Source of the DNA: Atribacteria bacterium SCGC AAA255-G05
GTDB taxonomy: Bacteria; Atribacterota; Phoenicimicrobiia; Phoenicimicrobiales; Phoenicimicrobiaceae
Assembly: GCA_000405605.1 (NCBI GenBank)
Contig: ASPA01000063.1
Location: forward strand, 1 to 11,612
Reading direction: 5' to 3'
Length of the DNA stretch: 11,612 bases
Under the pieces are notes generated by a model that searched no databases, was not told the DNA's origin, and saw only the letters and a program-made list of their open reading frames with translations. The position numbers were made by a program, and so were the translations under genes. Positions 6,556-11,499 of the stretch are shown piece by piece (position 1 is the stretch's first letter; every line of letters begins with the position of its first letter).

Positions 6556-6575
6556 GTAGGACAGGCGTCTCGCCT
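6556..6575 (+). repeat. Palindromic element, AGGCG-TCT-CGCCT hairpin
   Basis: AGGCG (6563-6567) pairs with CGCCT (6571-6575) around TCT. The first 16 nt recur exactly, inverted, at 2305-2320. It resembles short palindromes seen in spacers of many unrelated bacteria. Confidence 0.6.
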
Positions 6576-6583
6576 ATCTATGT

Positions 6584-6619
6584 AAACGTAGGGGTTTGAT
6601 GAATCAAACCCCTACGTTT
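6584..6619 (+). repeat. Perfect 17-bp inverted repeat
   Basis: AAACGTAGGGGTTTGAT (6584-6600) and ATCAAACCCCTACGTTT (6603-6619) are perfectly complementary around GA. There is no T-run after it, so a simple intrinsic terminator is unlikely. A GTAGGGG...CCCCTAC palindrome of this kind looks like a repetitive extragenic palindrome. Confidence 0.85.
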
Positions 6620-6622
6620 CTT

Positions 6623-6651
6623 CTGTCATTCCTGCGAAAGCAGGAATCCAG
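6623..6651 (+). repeat. dRS3-like palindrome (ATTCCTGC-GAAA-GCAGGAAT)
   Basis: ATTCCTGC (6628-6635) and GCAGGAAT (6640-6647) form a perfect 8-bp stem with a GAAA tetraloop; flanking CTG/CAG extends it across a small internal loop. The form GTCATTCC...GGAATCCAG is very close to dispersed palindromes such as neisserial dRS3. It is also more G+C-rich than its surroundings, suggesting an acquired repeat. Confidence 0.7.
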
Positions 6652-6688
6652 AGCAGTTCTACCCACATACTTGTCAATTAATTTAATT

Positions 6689-6728
6689 GGTAAATTGGTG
6701 AATAGGTCAATTGGCGAATTAGCAAATT
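6689..6728 (+). repeat. 8-nt degenerate array, sense orientation, before rplI
   Basis: GGTAAATT, GGTGAATA, GGTCAATT, GGCGAATT and AGCAAATT are in exact phase. The rplI promoter follows 17 nt later. The array is inverted relative to 6434-6469 in the same spacer. Confidence 0.9.
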
Positions 6729-6745
6729 AATATAACTAAATTATC

Positions 6746-6774
6746 TTGCTAAAAGTAGTAAAAAAATTTATAAT
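6746..6774 (+). promoter_or_regulatory. Sigma-70-type promoter for rplI
   Basis: TTGCTA (6746-6751) and a perfect TATAAT (6769-6774) are 17 nt apart. The -35 is the same as that of the rpsF promoter. Transcription would begin near 6781, giving a leader of about 25 nt. Confidence 0.75.
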
Positions 6775-6805
6775 AAATAGAGAATAGAGCAGGGAGGCTT
6801 AAAAG

Positions 6806-7297
6806 ATGAAAATAATTTTGAAACAAAATATAGAAAAAATTGGACAAGTAGGAGACGTAGTTGAAGTAAGCGATGGCTTTGCCCGTAATTTTTTAATTCC
6901 CCAAGGTAAAGCAATTTCTTTTACCGTAGATAATTTTAAACAAATAGAATATTTAAAGAAACGAGAAGCAGAACAAAGAGAGGGAGAGTTGAAGGAAGTT
7001 AAGGAATTAGCAGAAAAAATTAATAATATCTCCCTGGAAATTAAAGTTAAAGCTGGGGAAGAAGGAAAGCTTTTCGGTTCTGTAACCAGCAAAGATATTG
7101 TAGAAGCTCTATTAAAGGAACACGGAATTGAATTAGATAAAAAGAAACTTAATTTAAAAGAATCCTTAAAAAAATTGGGTGTCCATACTGTACCGGTTAA
7201 CTTACACAAAGATGTAACTCCTCAAATTAAAGTTAATTTAATTTCTGATTCCCCGTCTGAGCAGGGACAGGAAACAGAGGAAATAAAAAAAGAATAG
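6806..7297 (+). CDS. rplI: Large ribosomal subunit protein L9 (bL9)
   Basis: L9 binds 23S rRNA at the base of the L1 stalk and spans two globular domains through a long helix. The 163-residue product shows the N-terminal rRNA-binding signature intact (G13, G16, V21, G24-F25, N28-F29-L30, G34). A charged connecting helix spans about 42-75, and the C-terminal domain (about 80-147) contains GKLFGSVTSKDI. An acidic tail (SDSPSEQGQETEEIKKE) extends it slightly past the usual 148-150 residues. GGGAGG (6792-6797) lies 8 nt before the ATG. It has its own promoter, and dnaB follows after a 268-nt repeat spacer. Confidence 0.97.
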   Translation: MKIILKQNIEKIGQVGDVVEVSDGFARNFLIPQGKAISFTVDNFKQIEYLKKREAEQREGELKEVKELAEKINNISLEIKVKAGEEGKLFGSVTSKDIVEALLKEHGIELDKKKLNLKESLKKLGVHTVPVNLHKDVTPQIKVNLISDSPSEQGQETEEIKKE

Positions 7298-7352
7298 ATT
7301 CGTATATCGTATTCTAGTGGATAGCGTTTAGCTTACAGCGTAGAACGTATAT

Positions 7353-7435
7353 ATTTAGTTAGCTGGTTAGTTGGTTACCTGGTTAGCCAGTTAAAATACA
7401 GGTTACAGGTTACAAGTTGCGAGTTACAAGTTTTA
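7353..7435 (+). repeat. Repeat mosaic after rplI: GGTT octamers and GGTTACA heptads
   Basis: The module at 7353-7377 matches 1174-1198 at 23 of 25 positions. AGCTGGTT, AGTTGGTT, ACCTGGTT, AGCCAGTT (7361-7392) are in 8-nt phase. GGTTACA, GGTTACA, AGTTGCG, AGTTACA, AGTTTTA (7401-7435) are in 7-nt phase. The phasing therefore changes from 8 to 7 nt within one spacer. Confidence 0.8.
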
Positions 7436-7451
7436 AAAACGACTTTACAGT

Positions 7452-7493
7452 GAACTGAAAACTGTAAACCGAAAACTGAAAACTGAAAACCAG
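7452..7493 (+). repeat. AAACTGA heptad array before dnaB
   Basis: GAACTGA, AAACTGT, AAACCGA, AAACTGA, AAACTGA, AAACCAG are in exact phase, followed by TTTTGTATTTTT. A three-unit version with the same continuation occurs before DUF951 (3777-3821). Confidence 0.85.
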
Positions 7494-7514
7494 TTTTGTA
7501 TTTTTCATTTATTG

Positions 7515-7549
7515 CTAACGACTATTCACTAACGACTAACGACTAACTA
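7515..7549 (+). repeat. CTAACGA heptad array before dnaB
   Basis: CTAACGA, CTATTCA, CTAACGA, CTAACGA, CTAACTA are in phase, ending 16 nt before the dnaB start. Reverse copies (TAGTCGTTAGTGAAT) follow DUF2232 and the tRNA cluster. Confidence 0.85.
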
Positions 7550-7565
7550 AATATGGAGAAAAAAA

Positions 7566-8909
7566 ATGGATTTAGGCAGGAATCCTCCTCAAAATATTAG
7601 TGCAGAACAGGCTGCTTTAGGGTCAATGTTGCTTCAGGAAGACGCTATTTTGCACGGTGTGGATATTTTAAGACCTGGAGATTTTTATAAAAAATCTCAC
7701 CAGATTATTTTTAAGTGTGTCCTTGAGCTATTTGACAAGAGTAGGGCTGTTGATTTAGTCACTTTGACCGAGGAATTAAATAGGATAAATTTATTAGAAG
7801 AGATCGGGGGAATTACCTATCTAACCAATTTAATTAATAGTGTTCCTACTGCAGCAAATATAGAGTACTATGTCAAAATTATCGAAGAAAAATCTATTTT
7901 GCGTAACTTAATTAATAACGCTACTAAAATTATTTCTATGGGTTATGAAGAAAAAGAAGATGCTAAAATTTTGTTGGACAAAGCAGAACATTTGATTTTT
8001 GAGGTTTCAGAGAGAAATTTAGGGCAGTCTTTCGTTCCCATTAAAGAGATACTCCAAGATAGCTTTGAGAAGATTGAAGATCTATATCATAGAGATGAAT
8101 TTATTACCGGGGTTCCCAGTGGTTTTGATGAATTTGATGATATTACTACCGGGTTTCAACCCTCTGAGCTTATTGTTATTGCCGGTAGACCCGGAATGGG
8201 CAAAACAGCTTTTTGTATGAGTGTTGCCCAGTATATCGCGGTCTCTAAAAATATACCGGTAGCCCTTTTTAGTTTAGAAATGTCAAAATCTCAGTTAGTT
8301 CAAAGGATGCTGTGTTCAGAGGCTCGGGTTGATGCCCATAATTTGAGAAAAGGACGATTAGCAGAATCAGATTGGCCTACACTTTCTATGGCAGCAGGTC
8401 GACTGTCTTCCGCCCCTATTTTTATTGATGATACAGCCGGGATTACTTGTTTAGAAATTAAGGCTAAAGCCAGAAGATTAAAAGCCCAACATAATCTTGG
8501 TTTAGTAATAATAGATTATTTGCAGCTTATTTCAAGTTCTGGCAGAGTAGAAAATAGGCAGCAGGAGATTTCAGAAATTTCTCGTTCCCTTAAAGGTTTG
8601 GCGAGAGAATTAAATGTTCCGATAATAGCAGTTTCCCAATTATCCAGAGCGGTGGAACAAAGAGATGGAAGAAAACCACGTCTTTCTGATTTAAGAGAGA
8701 GTGGGGCAATTGAGCAGGATGCTGATTTGGTTGTTTTTTTATACCGGGAGGAATATTATAAGCCAAAAACAGACAGGAAAGGCATTGCTGAGGTAATCGT
8801 TAGCAAACAGAGAAATGGTCCTACAGGTCAAATAGATTTAGCTTTCGTAAAAGAATATGCAAAATTTGAAAATTTATCCCGAACTCCAGAAGAGGAGAGA
8901 GAGTATTAA
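7566..8909 (+). CDS. dnaB: Replicative DNA helicase DnaB
   Basis: DnaB is the hexameric 5'-3' helicase that unwinds DNA at the replication fork and recruits primase. The 447-residue product is full length: N-terminal domain beginning PPQNISAEQAALGSMLL (about 7-110), linker, then the RecA-like motor domain from about 175. Walker A is GRPGMGKT at 207-214, Walker B VIIDYLQL with D317, and later motifs PIIAVSQLSR (352-361) and LSDLRESGAIEQDAD (373-387) are intact. No intein interrupts it. GGAG (7555-7558) lies 7 nt before the ATG. It is the last gene of the rpsF-rpsR-DUF2232-rplI-dnaB group and is followed by a probable terminator. Confidence 0.97.
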   Translation: MDLGRNPPQNISAEQAALGSMLLQEDAILHGVDILRPGDFYKKSHQIIFKCVLELFDKSRAVDLVTLTEELNRINLLEEIGGITYLTNLINSVPTAANIEYYVKIIEEKSILRNLINNATKIISMGYEEKEDAKILLDKAEHLIFEVSERNLGQSFVPIKEILQDSFEKIEDLYHRDEFITGVPSGFDEFDDITTGFQPSELIVIAGRPGMGKTAFCMSVAQYIAVSKNIPVALFSLEMSKSQLVQRMLCSEARVDAHNLRKGRLAESDWPTLSMAAGRLSSAPIFIDDTAGITCLEIKAKARRLKAQHNLGLVIIDYLQLISSSGRVENRQQEISEISRSLKGLARELNVPIIAVSQLSRAVEQRDGRKPRLSDLRESGAIEQDADLVVFLYREEYYKPKTDRKGIAEVIVSKQRNGPTGQIDLAFVKEYAKFENLSRTPEEEREY

Positions 8910-8987
8910 GTATAGAAATAGACCAATAATGTACTACACTAACGACTATTCATAACAACTGTTAATGTAAGCTTTAGTGGGGTAGTT

Positions 8988-9026
8988 AGATAGAAAGAAG
9001 AATGCTACTTTTTCTATCTTTTCTTT
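8988..9026 (+). terminator. Probable terminator after dnaB
   Basis: AGATAGAAA (8988-8996) pairs perfectly with TTTCTATCT (9011-9019). With G8997 bulged, AAG and CTT add three pairs around loop AATGCTA. A T-rich tract (TTTTCTTT) follows. The stem is poor in G+C, and the tract is also the beginning of the dispersed module at 9015, so terminator function is plausible but not certain. Confidence 0.45.
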
Positions 9027-9104
9027 CGCTTTCTTAACTTAATTCTTAATACTCAATGCGTGATACGAATTTATTCTGATTCCTGGTTTATATTATCTTT
9101 ACGA
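9015..9104 (+). repeat. Second copy of the dispersed module of 4119-4201
   Basis: Identical blocks of 25 nt (9015-9039), 21 nt (9062-9082) and 14 nt (9091-9104) are in the same order as upstream of rpsF. ACGAGAT, ACGAGAT, ACGAATT heptads follow (9101-9121). The copy sits directly before the tRNA promoter. Confidence 0.8.
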
Positions 9105-9127
9105 GATACGAGATACGAATTAAGTTA

Positions 9128-9156
9128 TTGACAGGTAGTAAAAAATATAGTAACAT
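9128..9156 (+). promoter_or_regulatory. Sigma-70-type promoter of the tRNA cluster
   Basis: A perfect TTGACA (9128-9133) and TAACAT (9151-9156) are separated by 17 nt. Transcription would start near 9163, about 30 nt before the first tRNA. This is the best -35 hexamer in the window. Confidence 0.75.
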
Positions 9157-9191
9157 TTAGAAGCAAAATTTTTTAATTTTAAATATTTTTA

Positions 9192-9264
9192 GGGCCGTTA
9201 GCTCAGTTGGTAGAGCATCTGACTCTTAATCAGAGGGTCGTGGGTTCGAAACCCGCACGGCCCA
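9192..9264 (+). tRNA. tRNA-Lys (anticodon CTT)
   Basis: Acceptor arms GGGCCGT and ACGGCCC, D-arm TAGCTCAGTTGGTAGAGC, anticodon stem TCTGA/TCAGA with loop CTCTTAA, and T-loop GGTTCGAAACC all fold normally. Anticodon CTT is at 9225-9227 and reads AAG. The discriminator is A9264. The 3' CCA is not encoded (TCG follows), unlike the other three tRNAs. Confidence 0.96.
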
Positions 9265-9273
9265 TCGAAAAAT

Positions 9274-9348
9274 GCCCCCATCGTCTAGGGGATAGGACAC
9301 CGCCCTTTCACGGCGGCGACAGGGGTTCAAATCCCCTTGGGGGCACCA
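9274..9348 (+). tRNA. tRNA-Glu (anticodon TTC)
   Basis: Acceptor arms GCCCCCA/TGGGGGC, anticodon stem CCGCC/GGCGG with loop CTTTCAC, anticodon TTC at 9307-9309, T-arm AGGGGTTCAAATCCCCT, discriminator A and encoded CCA. It begins 9 nt after tRNA-Lys. Confidence 0.96.
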
Positions 9349-9367
9349 ATTATTTATTATAAAAAAT

Positions 9368-9443
9368 GGGCGGATAGCTCAGTTGGCAGAGCACCTGCTT
9401 CACATGTAGGGGGTCACAGGTTCAAGTCCTGTTCCGCCTACCA
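9368..9443 (+). tRNA. tRNA-Val (anticodon CAC)
   Basis: Acceptor arms GGGCGGA/TCCGCCT pair with a G-U wobble at the first position. The anticodon stem is CCTGC/GTAGG and the loop TTCACAT gives anticodon CAC, reading GTG. The T-arm CAGGTTCAAGTCCTG and encoded CCA are present. Confidence 0.94.
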
Positions 9444-9463
9444 TTTTTTTATAAGGATATGAT

Positions 9464-9539
9464 GCCGGCGTAGCTCAATTGGAAGAGCAACGGAATCGTA
9501 ATCCGTAGGTTGTCTGTTCAACTCAGATCGCCGGCTCCA
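9464..9539 (+). tRNA. tRNA-Thr (anticodon CGT)
   Basis: Acceptor arms GCCGGCG/CGCCGGC, anticodon stem ACGGA/TCCGT with loop ATCGTAA, anticodon CGT reading ACG, T-arm TCTGTTCAACTCAGA, discriminator T and encoded CCA. It is the last gene of the cluster; no T-tract terminator follows directly. Confidence 0.95.
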
Positions 9540-9671
9540 AAATTAGTATATAGTATTCCATGTAAGCTCATTATTAATCCTTTCAATTTAGTTAGCTGGT
9601 TAAATACAAATACAAGATTAAATAGTCGTTAGTGAATAATATAGAGCGTAAAGTTTAAAGCTAAAAACGCA

Positions 9672-9755
9672 AAACCAAAACTTAAAACTTAAAATTGAAG
9701 AAAAAGTTTTGAATTTTGAATTATGGTTTTTCGCTTTTCGCTTTAAGTTTTTAGT
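9672..9755. repeat. Twelve in-phase heptads forming an imperfect inverted repeat
   Basis: The whole 84 nt reads in 7-nt phase: AAACCAA, AACTTAA twice, AATTGAA, GAAAAAG, TTTTGAA twice, TTATGGT, TTTTCGC twice, TTTAAGT, TTTTAGT. The two halves (about 9650-9696 and 9704-9751) are imperfectly complementary around GAAGAAAA. It lies between the convergent tRNA cluster and pfkA and might end transcription from both sides. ACGATAT heptads (9772-9788) follow, just beyond the pfkA stop. Confidence 0.75.
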
Positions 9756-9792
9756 TTAATGCTGGCACAATACGATATACGATATACGTCAT

Positions 9793-10758
9793 TTATTTCG
9801 CTAACACTGAAGCTAAATCATAGAGATTTTGTTTAATAGTTTTTTGCTGACTCAGGACTACCTCTAAATCAGTTGCTTCAATCTTATTTCCGATTAACCC
9901 AACCATTTTAGAGGTTTCACCTTTTAATAGATGCTCTACGGCTGCTGCACCTAAACGGCTGGCCAATATCCTATCAAATGCAGAAGGTGAACCACCTCTT
10001 TGCAGATAACCTAAAATGGTAATCCGTGTTTCGTAACCAATCTTATCTTCTAAATAGTTTCTTACTTCATCGGTTTTTCCTACTCCTTCGGCAATAACAA
10101 TAATACAATGGGTCTTTCCTCTTTGATAACCCTCTTTTAATTTTGAACTAATTTCAGGTAAATTATAGGGTATTTCCGGAACAAGAATTACTTCAACTCC
10201 TCCGGCAATTCCGCTCATCAAGGCTAAATAACCTGAATTTCTTCCCATAACTTCCACCACAAATGCCCTCTGATGAGAAGAAGCTGTATCTTTAATTTTA
10301 TCAATGGCATCAATAACTGTGTTCAAGGCGGTATCTACACCTATAGCCATATCTGTTTTAGGCAAGTCATTATCGATGGTAGCCGGAATTCCGATAGTCT
10401 TCAGTCCTAAAGCGCTCAAATCTCGAGTTCCTCGTAAGGTACCATCGCCCCCAATAGTTACTAACCCATCAATATCGAATTTCCGGAGTTTTTGTAGAGC
10501 GATATCAAGACCTTCTTTAGTCTTAAATTTCTCGCTGCGTGAGGTTTTTAGGATAGTCCCTCCTCTTTGCAAAATTCCACCTACCGATACCTGATTCATA
10601 GGAAAAATTTGTCCTTCCATTAGTCCGGCAAATCCTCTATTTACAGCAAATACCTCTAAATTATGGAATATTCCGGTTCGTACCACTGCCCGAATAGCAG
10701 CATTCATTCCCGGGGAGTCTCCCCCACTGGTAAGAACGGCAATCTTTTGCATTTTCAT
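9793..10758 (-). CDS. pfkA: 6-phosphofructokinase PfkA
   Basis: PfkA phosphorylates fructose 6-phosphate to fructose 1,6-bisphosphate, the committed step of glycolysis. The 321-residue product is typical in length. It shows GGDSPGMNAAIR (12-23), GGDGT (103-107), TIDND (127-131) with catalytic D129, and MGRNSGYLAL (171-180). G106 corresponds to E. coli G104, which indicates ATP rather than pyrophosphate as donor; the PPi enzymes have Asp there. The residue matching E. coli G124 is A126, so the site is not the standard G/G pair. The ATG at 10758 has GGAGG (plus-strand 10769-10773) 10 nt upstream, within the register of the octamer array; the next in-frame ATG (10752) is spaced worse. It is convergent with the tRNA cluster. 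Confidence 0.96.
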   Translation of the reverse strand: MKMQKIAVLTSGGDSPGMNAAIRAVVRTGIFHNLEVFAVNRGFAGLMEGQIFPMNQVSVGGILQRGGTILKTSRSEKFKTKEGLDIALQKLRKFDIDGLVTIGGDGTLRGTRDLSALGLKTIGIPATIDNDLPKTDMAIGVDTALNTVIDAIDKIKDTASSHQRAFVVEVMGRNSGYLALMSGIAGGVEVILVPEIPYNLPEISSKLKEGYQRGKTHCIIVIAEGVGKTDEVRNYLEDKIGYETRITILGYLQRGGSPSAFDRILASRLGAAAVEHLLKGETSKMVGLIGNKIEATDLEVVLSQQKTIKQNLYDLASVLAK

Positions 10759-10773
10759 AACAGTTTTACCTCC

Positions 10774-10861
10774 AATTTATCAATTGACCAATTTACCAAT
10801 TCACCGATTGACCGATAAAATAATTGACCAATTAGCCGATTGACCAATTAACCAATTACAT
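10774..10861 (-). repeat. 8-nt degenerate array (about eleven units) before pfkA
   Basis: Plus-strand units AATTTATC, AATTGACC, AATTTACC, AATTCACC, GATTGACC, GATAAAAT, AATTGACC, AATTAGCC, GATTGACC, AATTAACC, AATTACAT are in unbroken 8-nt phase. On the minus strand it reads GGTNAATT toward pfkA, and the next unit in register (10766-10773) contains the pfkA ribosome binding site. It is the longest such array in the window. Confidence 0.92.
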
Positions 10862-10951
10862 TGGTTAACCGGTTATCGGTTATGTGACTAATAAAACCTT
10901 ACCATTTATTAATACCAGAATTCATGCTAAAATAGAAAAAATATACCAAAA

Positions 10952-10970
10952 AAAGATACTTACCATCTTT
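10952..10970 (+). other. Small hairpin before the transposase
   Basis: AAAGAT (10952-10957) pairs with ATCTTT (10965-10970) around a 7-nt loop, 18 nt before the first transposase start codon. It could be part of the element's left end, but no terminal inverted repeat can be confirmed because the right end lies outside the window. Confidence 0.3.
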
Positions 10971-10987
10971 AAAGAAAAGAGGTACTT

Positions 10988-11080
10988 ATGTTAAAGTCCA
11001 ATCTAATTAAAGTTAGGCAAAAAGCCAATGAACTGTATTTTAAAAAAAACTGTCTAAAAGAAAGATCACTAAACATTTAG
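10988..11080 (+). CDS. Short first frame of the transposase (30 codons)
   Basis: ATG 10988 follows AGAGG (10978-10982) by 5 nt. The first 20 residues resemble the N terminus of integrase-core transposases. The last ten (after the A-run) look like out-of-frame translation, ending at TAG 11078-11080. That stop overlaps a possible ribosome binding site, TAGGAG, for the ATG at 11089. Confidence 0.5.
   Translation: MLKSNLIKVRQKANELYFKKNCLKERSLNI
11038..11050 (+). other. Candidate -1 frameshift site T4A8C
   Basis: In the first-frame register the run reads T TTT AAA and then A AAA AAC. Both are canonical -1 slippery heptamers (X XXY YYZ) used by insertion sequences. A -1 shift on A AAA AAC gives YFKKN followed by LSKRKITKHLGVS, precisely restoring the helix-turn-helix. 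I see no clear stimulatory stem-loop after it. Confidence 0.45.
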
Positions 11081-11088
11081 GAGTATCT

Positions 11089-11499
11089 ATGGAATTTGTA
11101 ATATCCTGGACCAAACAACCTAATCAAGACCCTACTCCTGATCAGAGGGGCTGGGAAAAGGGTAAACCCCGAAAATATACTGACAAGCAAGAAGAAAAAA
11201 TCTTATCTATCTACTACAACCTTAAAGATAACCCTTCTTCTTTCTTCTGTGGGGCTAGTGCTATCGCCAATCTCTGGAAGAGATATTATCCTTTAACTTT
11301 ACCCCCTCATCTTCGCTATATAGGTAGAGTCTTAAAAAAACACCACCTTACTGAGAAGATAAAAAAGGGTAAGAACAAAGGCGCCTCTCGTTATCTGCTC
11401 TATCCGGAATATACTATCCTTAATACCGTCTCTAAAGGGTCATTATTAGAGATAGACTTTATCGGTAAAAAGTTTATCCAGGGGGAACTGAGCCGATAA
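11089..11499 (+). CDS. Main middle frame of the transposase (136 codons from ATG)
   Basis: The ATG at 11089 lies inside the helix-turn-helix (its residues 1-5 are MEFVI of that motif), so it is unlikely to be the real start of a functional protein. The frame is open upstream to 11044. The segment GASAIANLWKRYYP...PHLRYIGRVL and the motif LLEIDFIGKKFIQG are typical of the family. The last four codons before TAA 11497-11499 (ELSR) are out of frame with the family sequence. The K/R-rich region at about 105-120 fits DNA binding. Confidence 0.65.
   Translation: MEFVISWTKQPNQDPTPDQRGWEKGKPRKYTDKQEEKILSIYYNLKDNPSSFFCGASAIANLWKRYYPLTLPPHLRYIGRVLKKHHLTEKIKKGKNKGASRYLLYPEYTILNTVSKGSLLEIDFIGKKFIQGELSR

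Larger units (their letters stand above)
6295..6805. other. DUF2232-rplI spacer: repeats, hairpin cluster and rplI promoter
   Basis: This is the longest gene-free stretch, 511 nt. After the stop come a TAGTCGTTAGTGAAT module (about 6298-6312), an AGCGTACAGCG-type stretch (6321-6348), reverse CTCGATA heptads (6387-6407), a GGTTACA remnant (6415-6427) and a reverse octamer array (6434-6469). A cluster of three hairpins (6556-6651), a sense octamer array (6689-6728) and a promoter (6746-6774) follow. No reading frame of interest was seen. Confidence 0.75.

Noticed and set aside
6799..7209. Minus-strand 136-codon frame over rplI and similar antisense frames over mreB and DUF2232
   Set aside because: They are shadows of conserved plus-strand genes and have low-complexity S/F/L-rich translations.
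7512..7540. TTGCTA before dnaB as a promoter -35
   Set aside because: No -10-like hexamer at 15-19 nt; the sequence is part of the CTAACGA heptad run.
9793..10758. Plus-strand frame of 96 codons inside pfkA (10304-10594)
   Set aside because: It is antisense to a clearly conserved gene, with no ribosome binding site and no recognisable protein features.
10890..10935. Promoter for pfkA (minus) or for the transposase (TGCTAAAAT at 10925-10933, plus)
   Set aside because: Extended -10-like sequences are present but no acceptable -35 at the correct distance was found on either strand.
10862..10987. Left end or target duplication of the transposon
   Set aside because: No terminal inverted repeat can be verified because the right end is outside the window; any boundary would be a guess.
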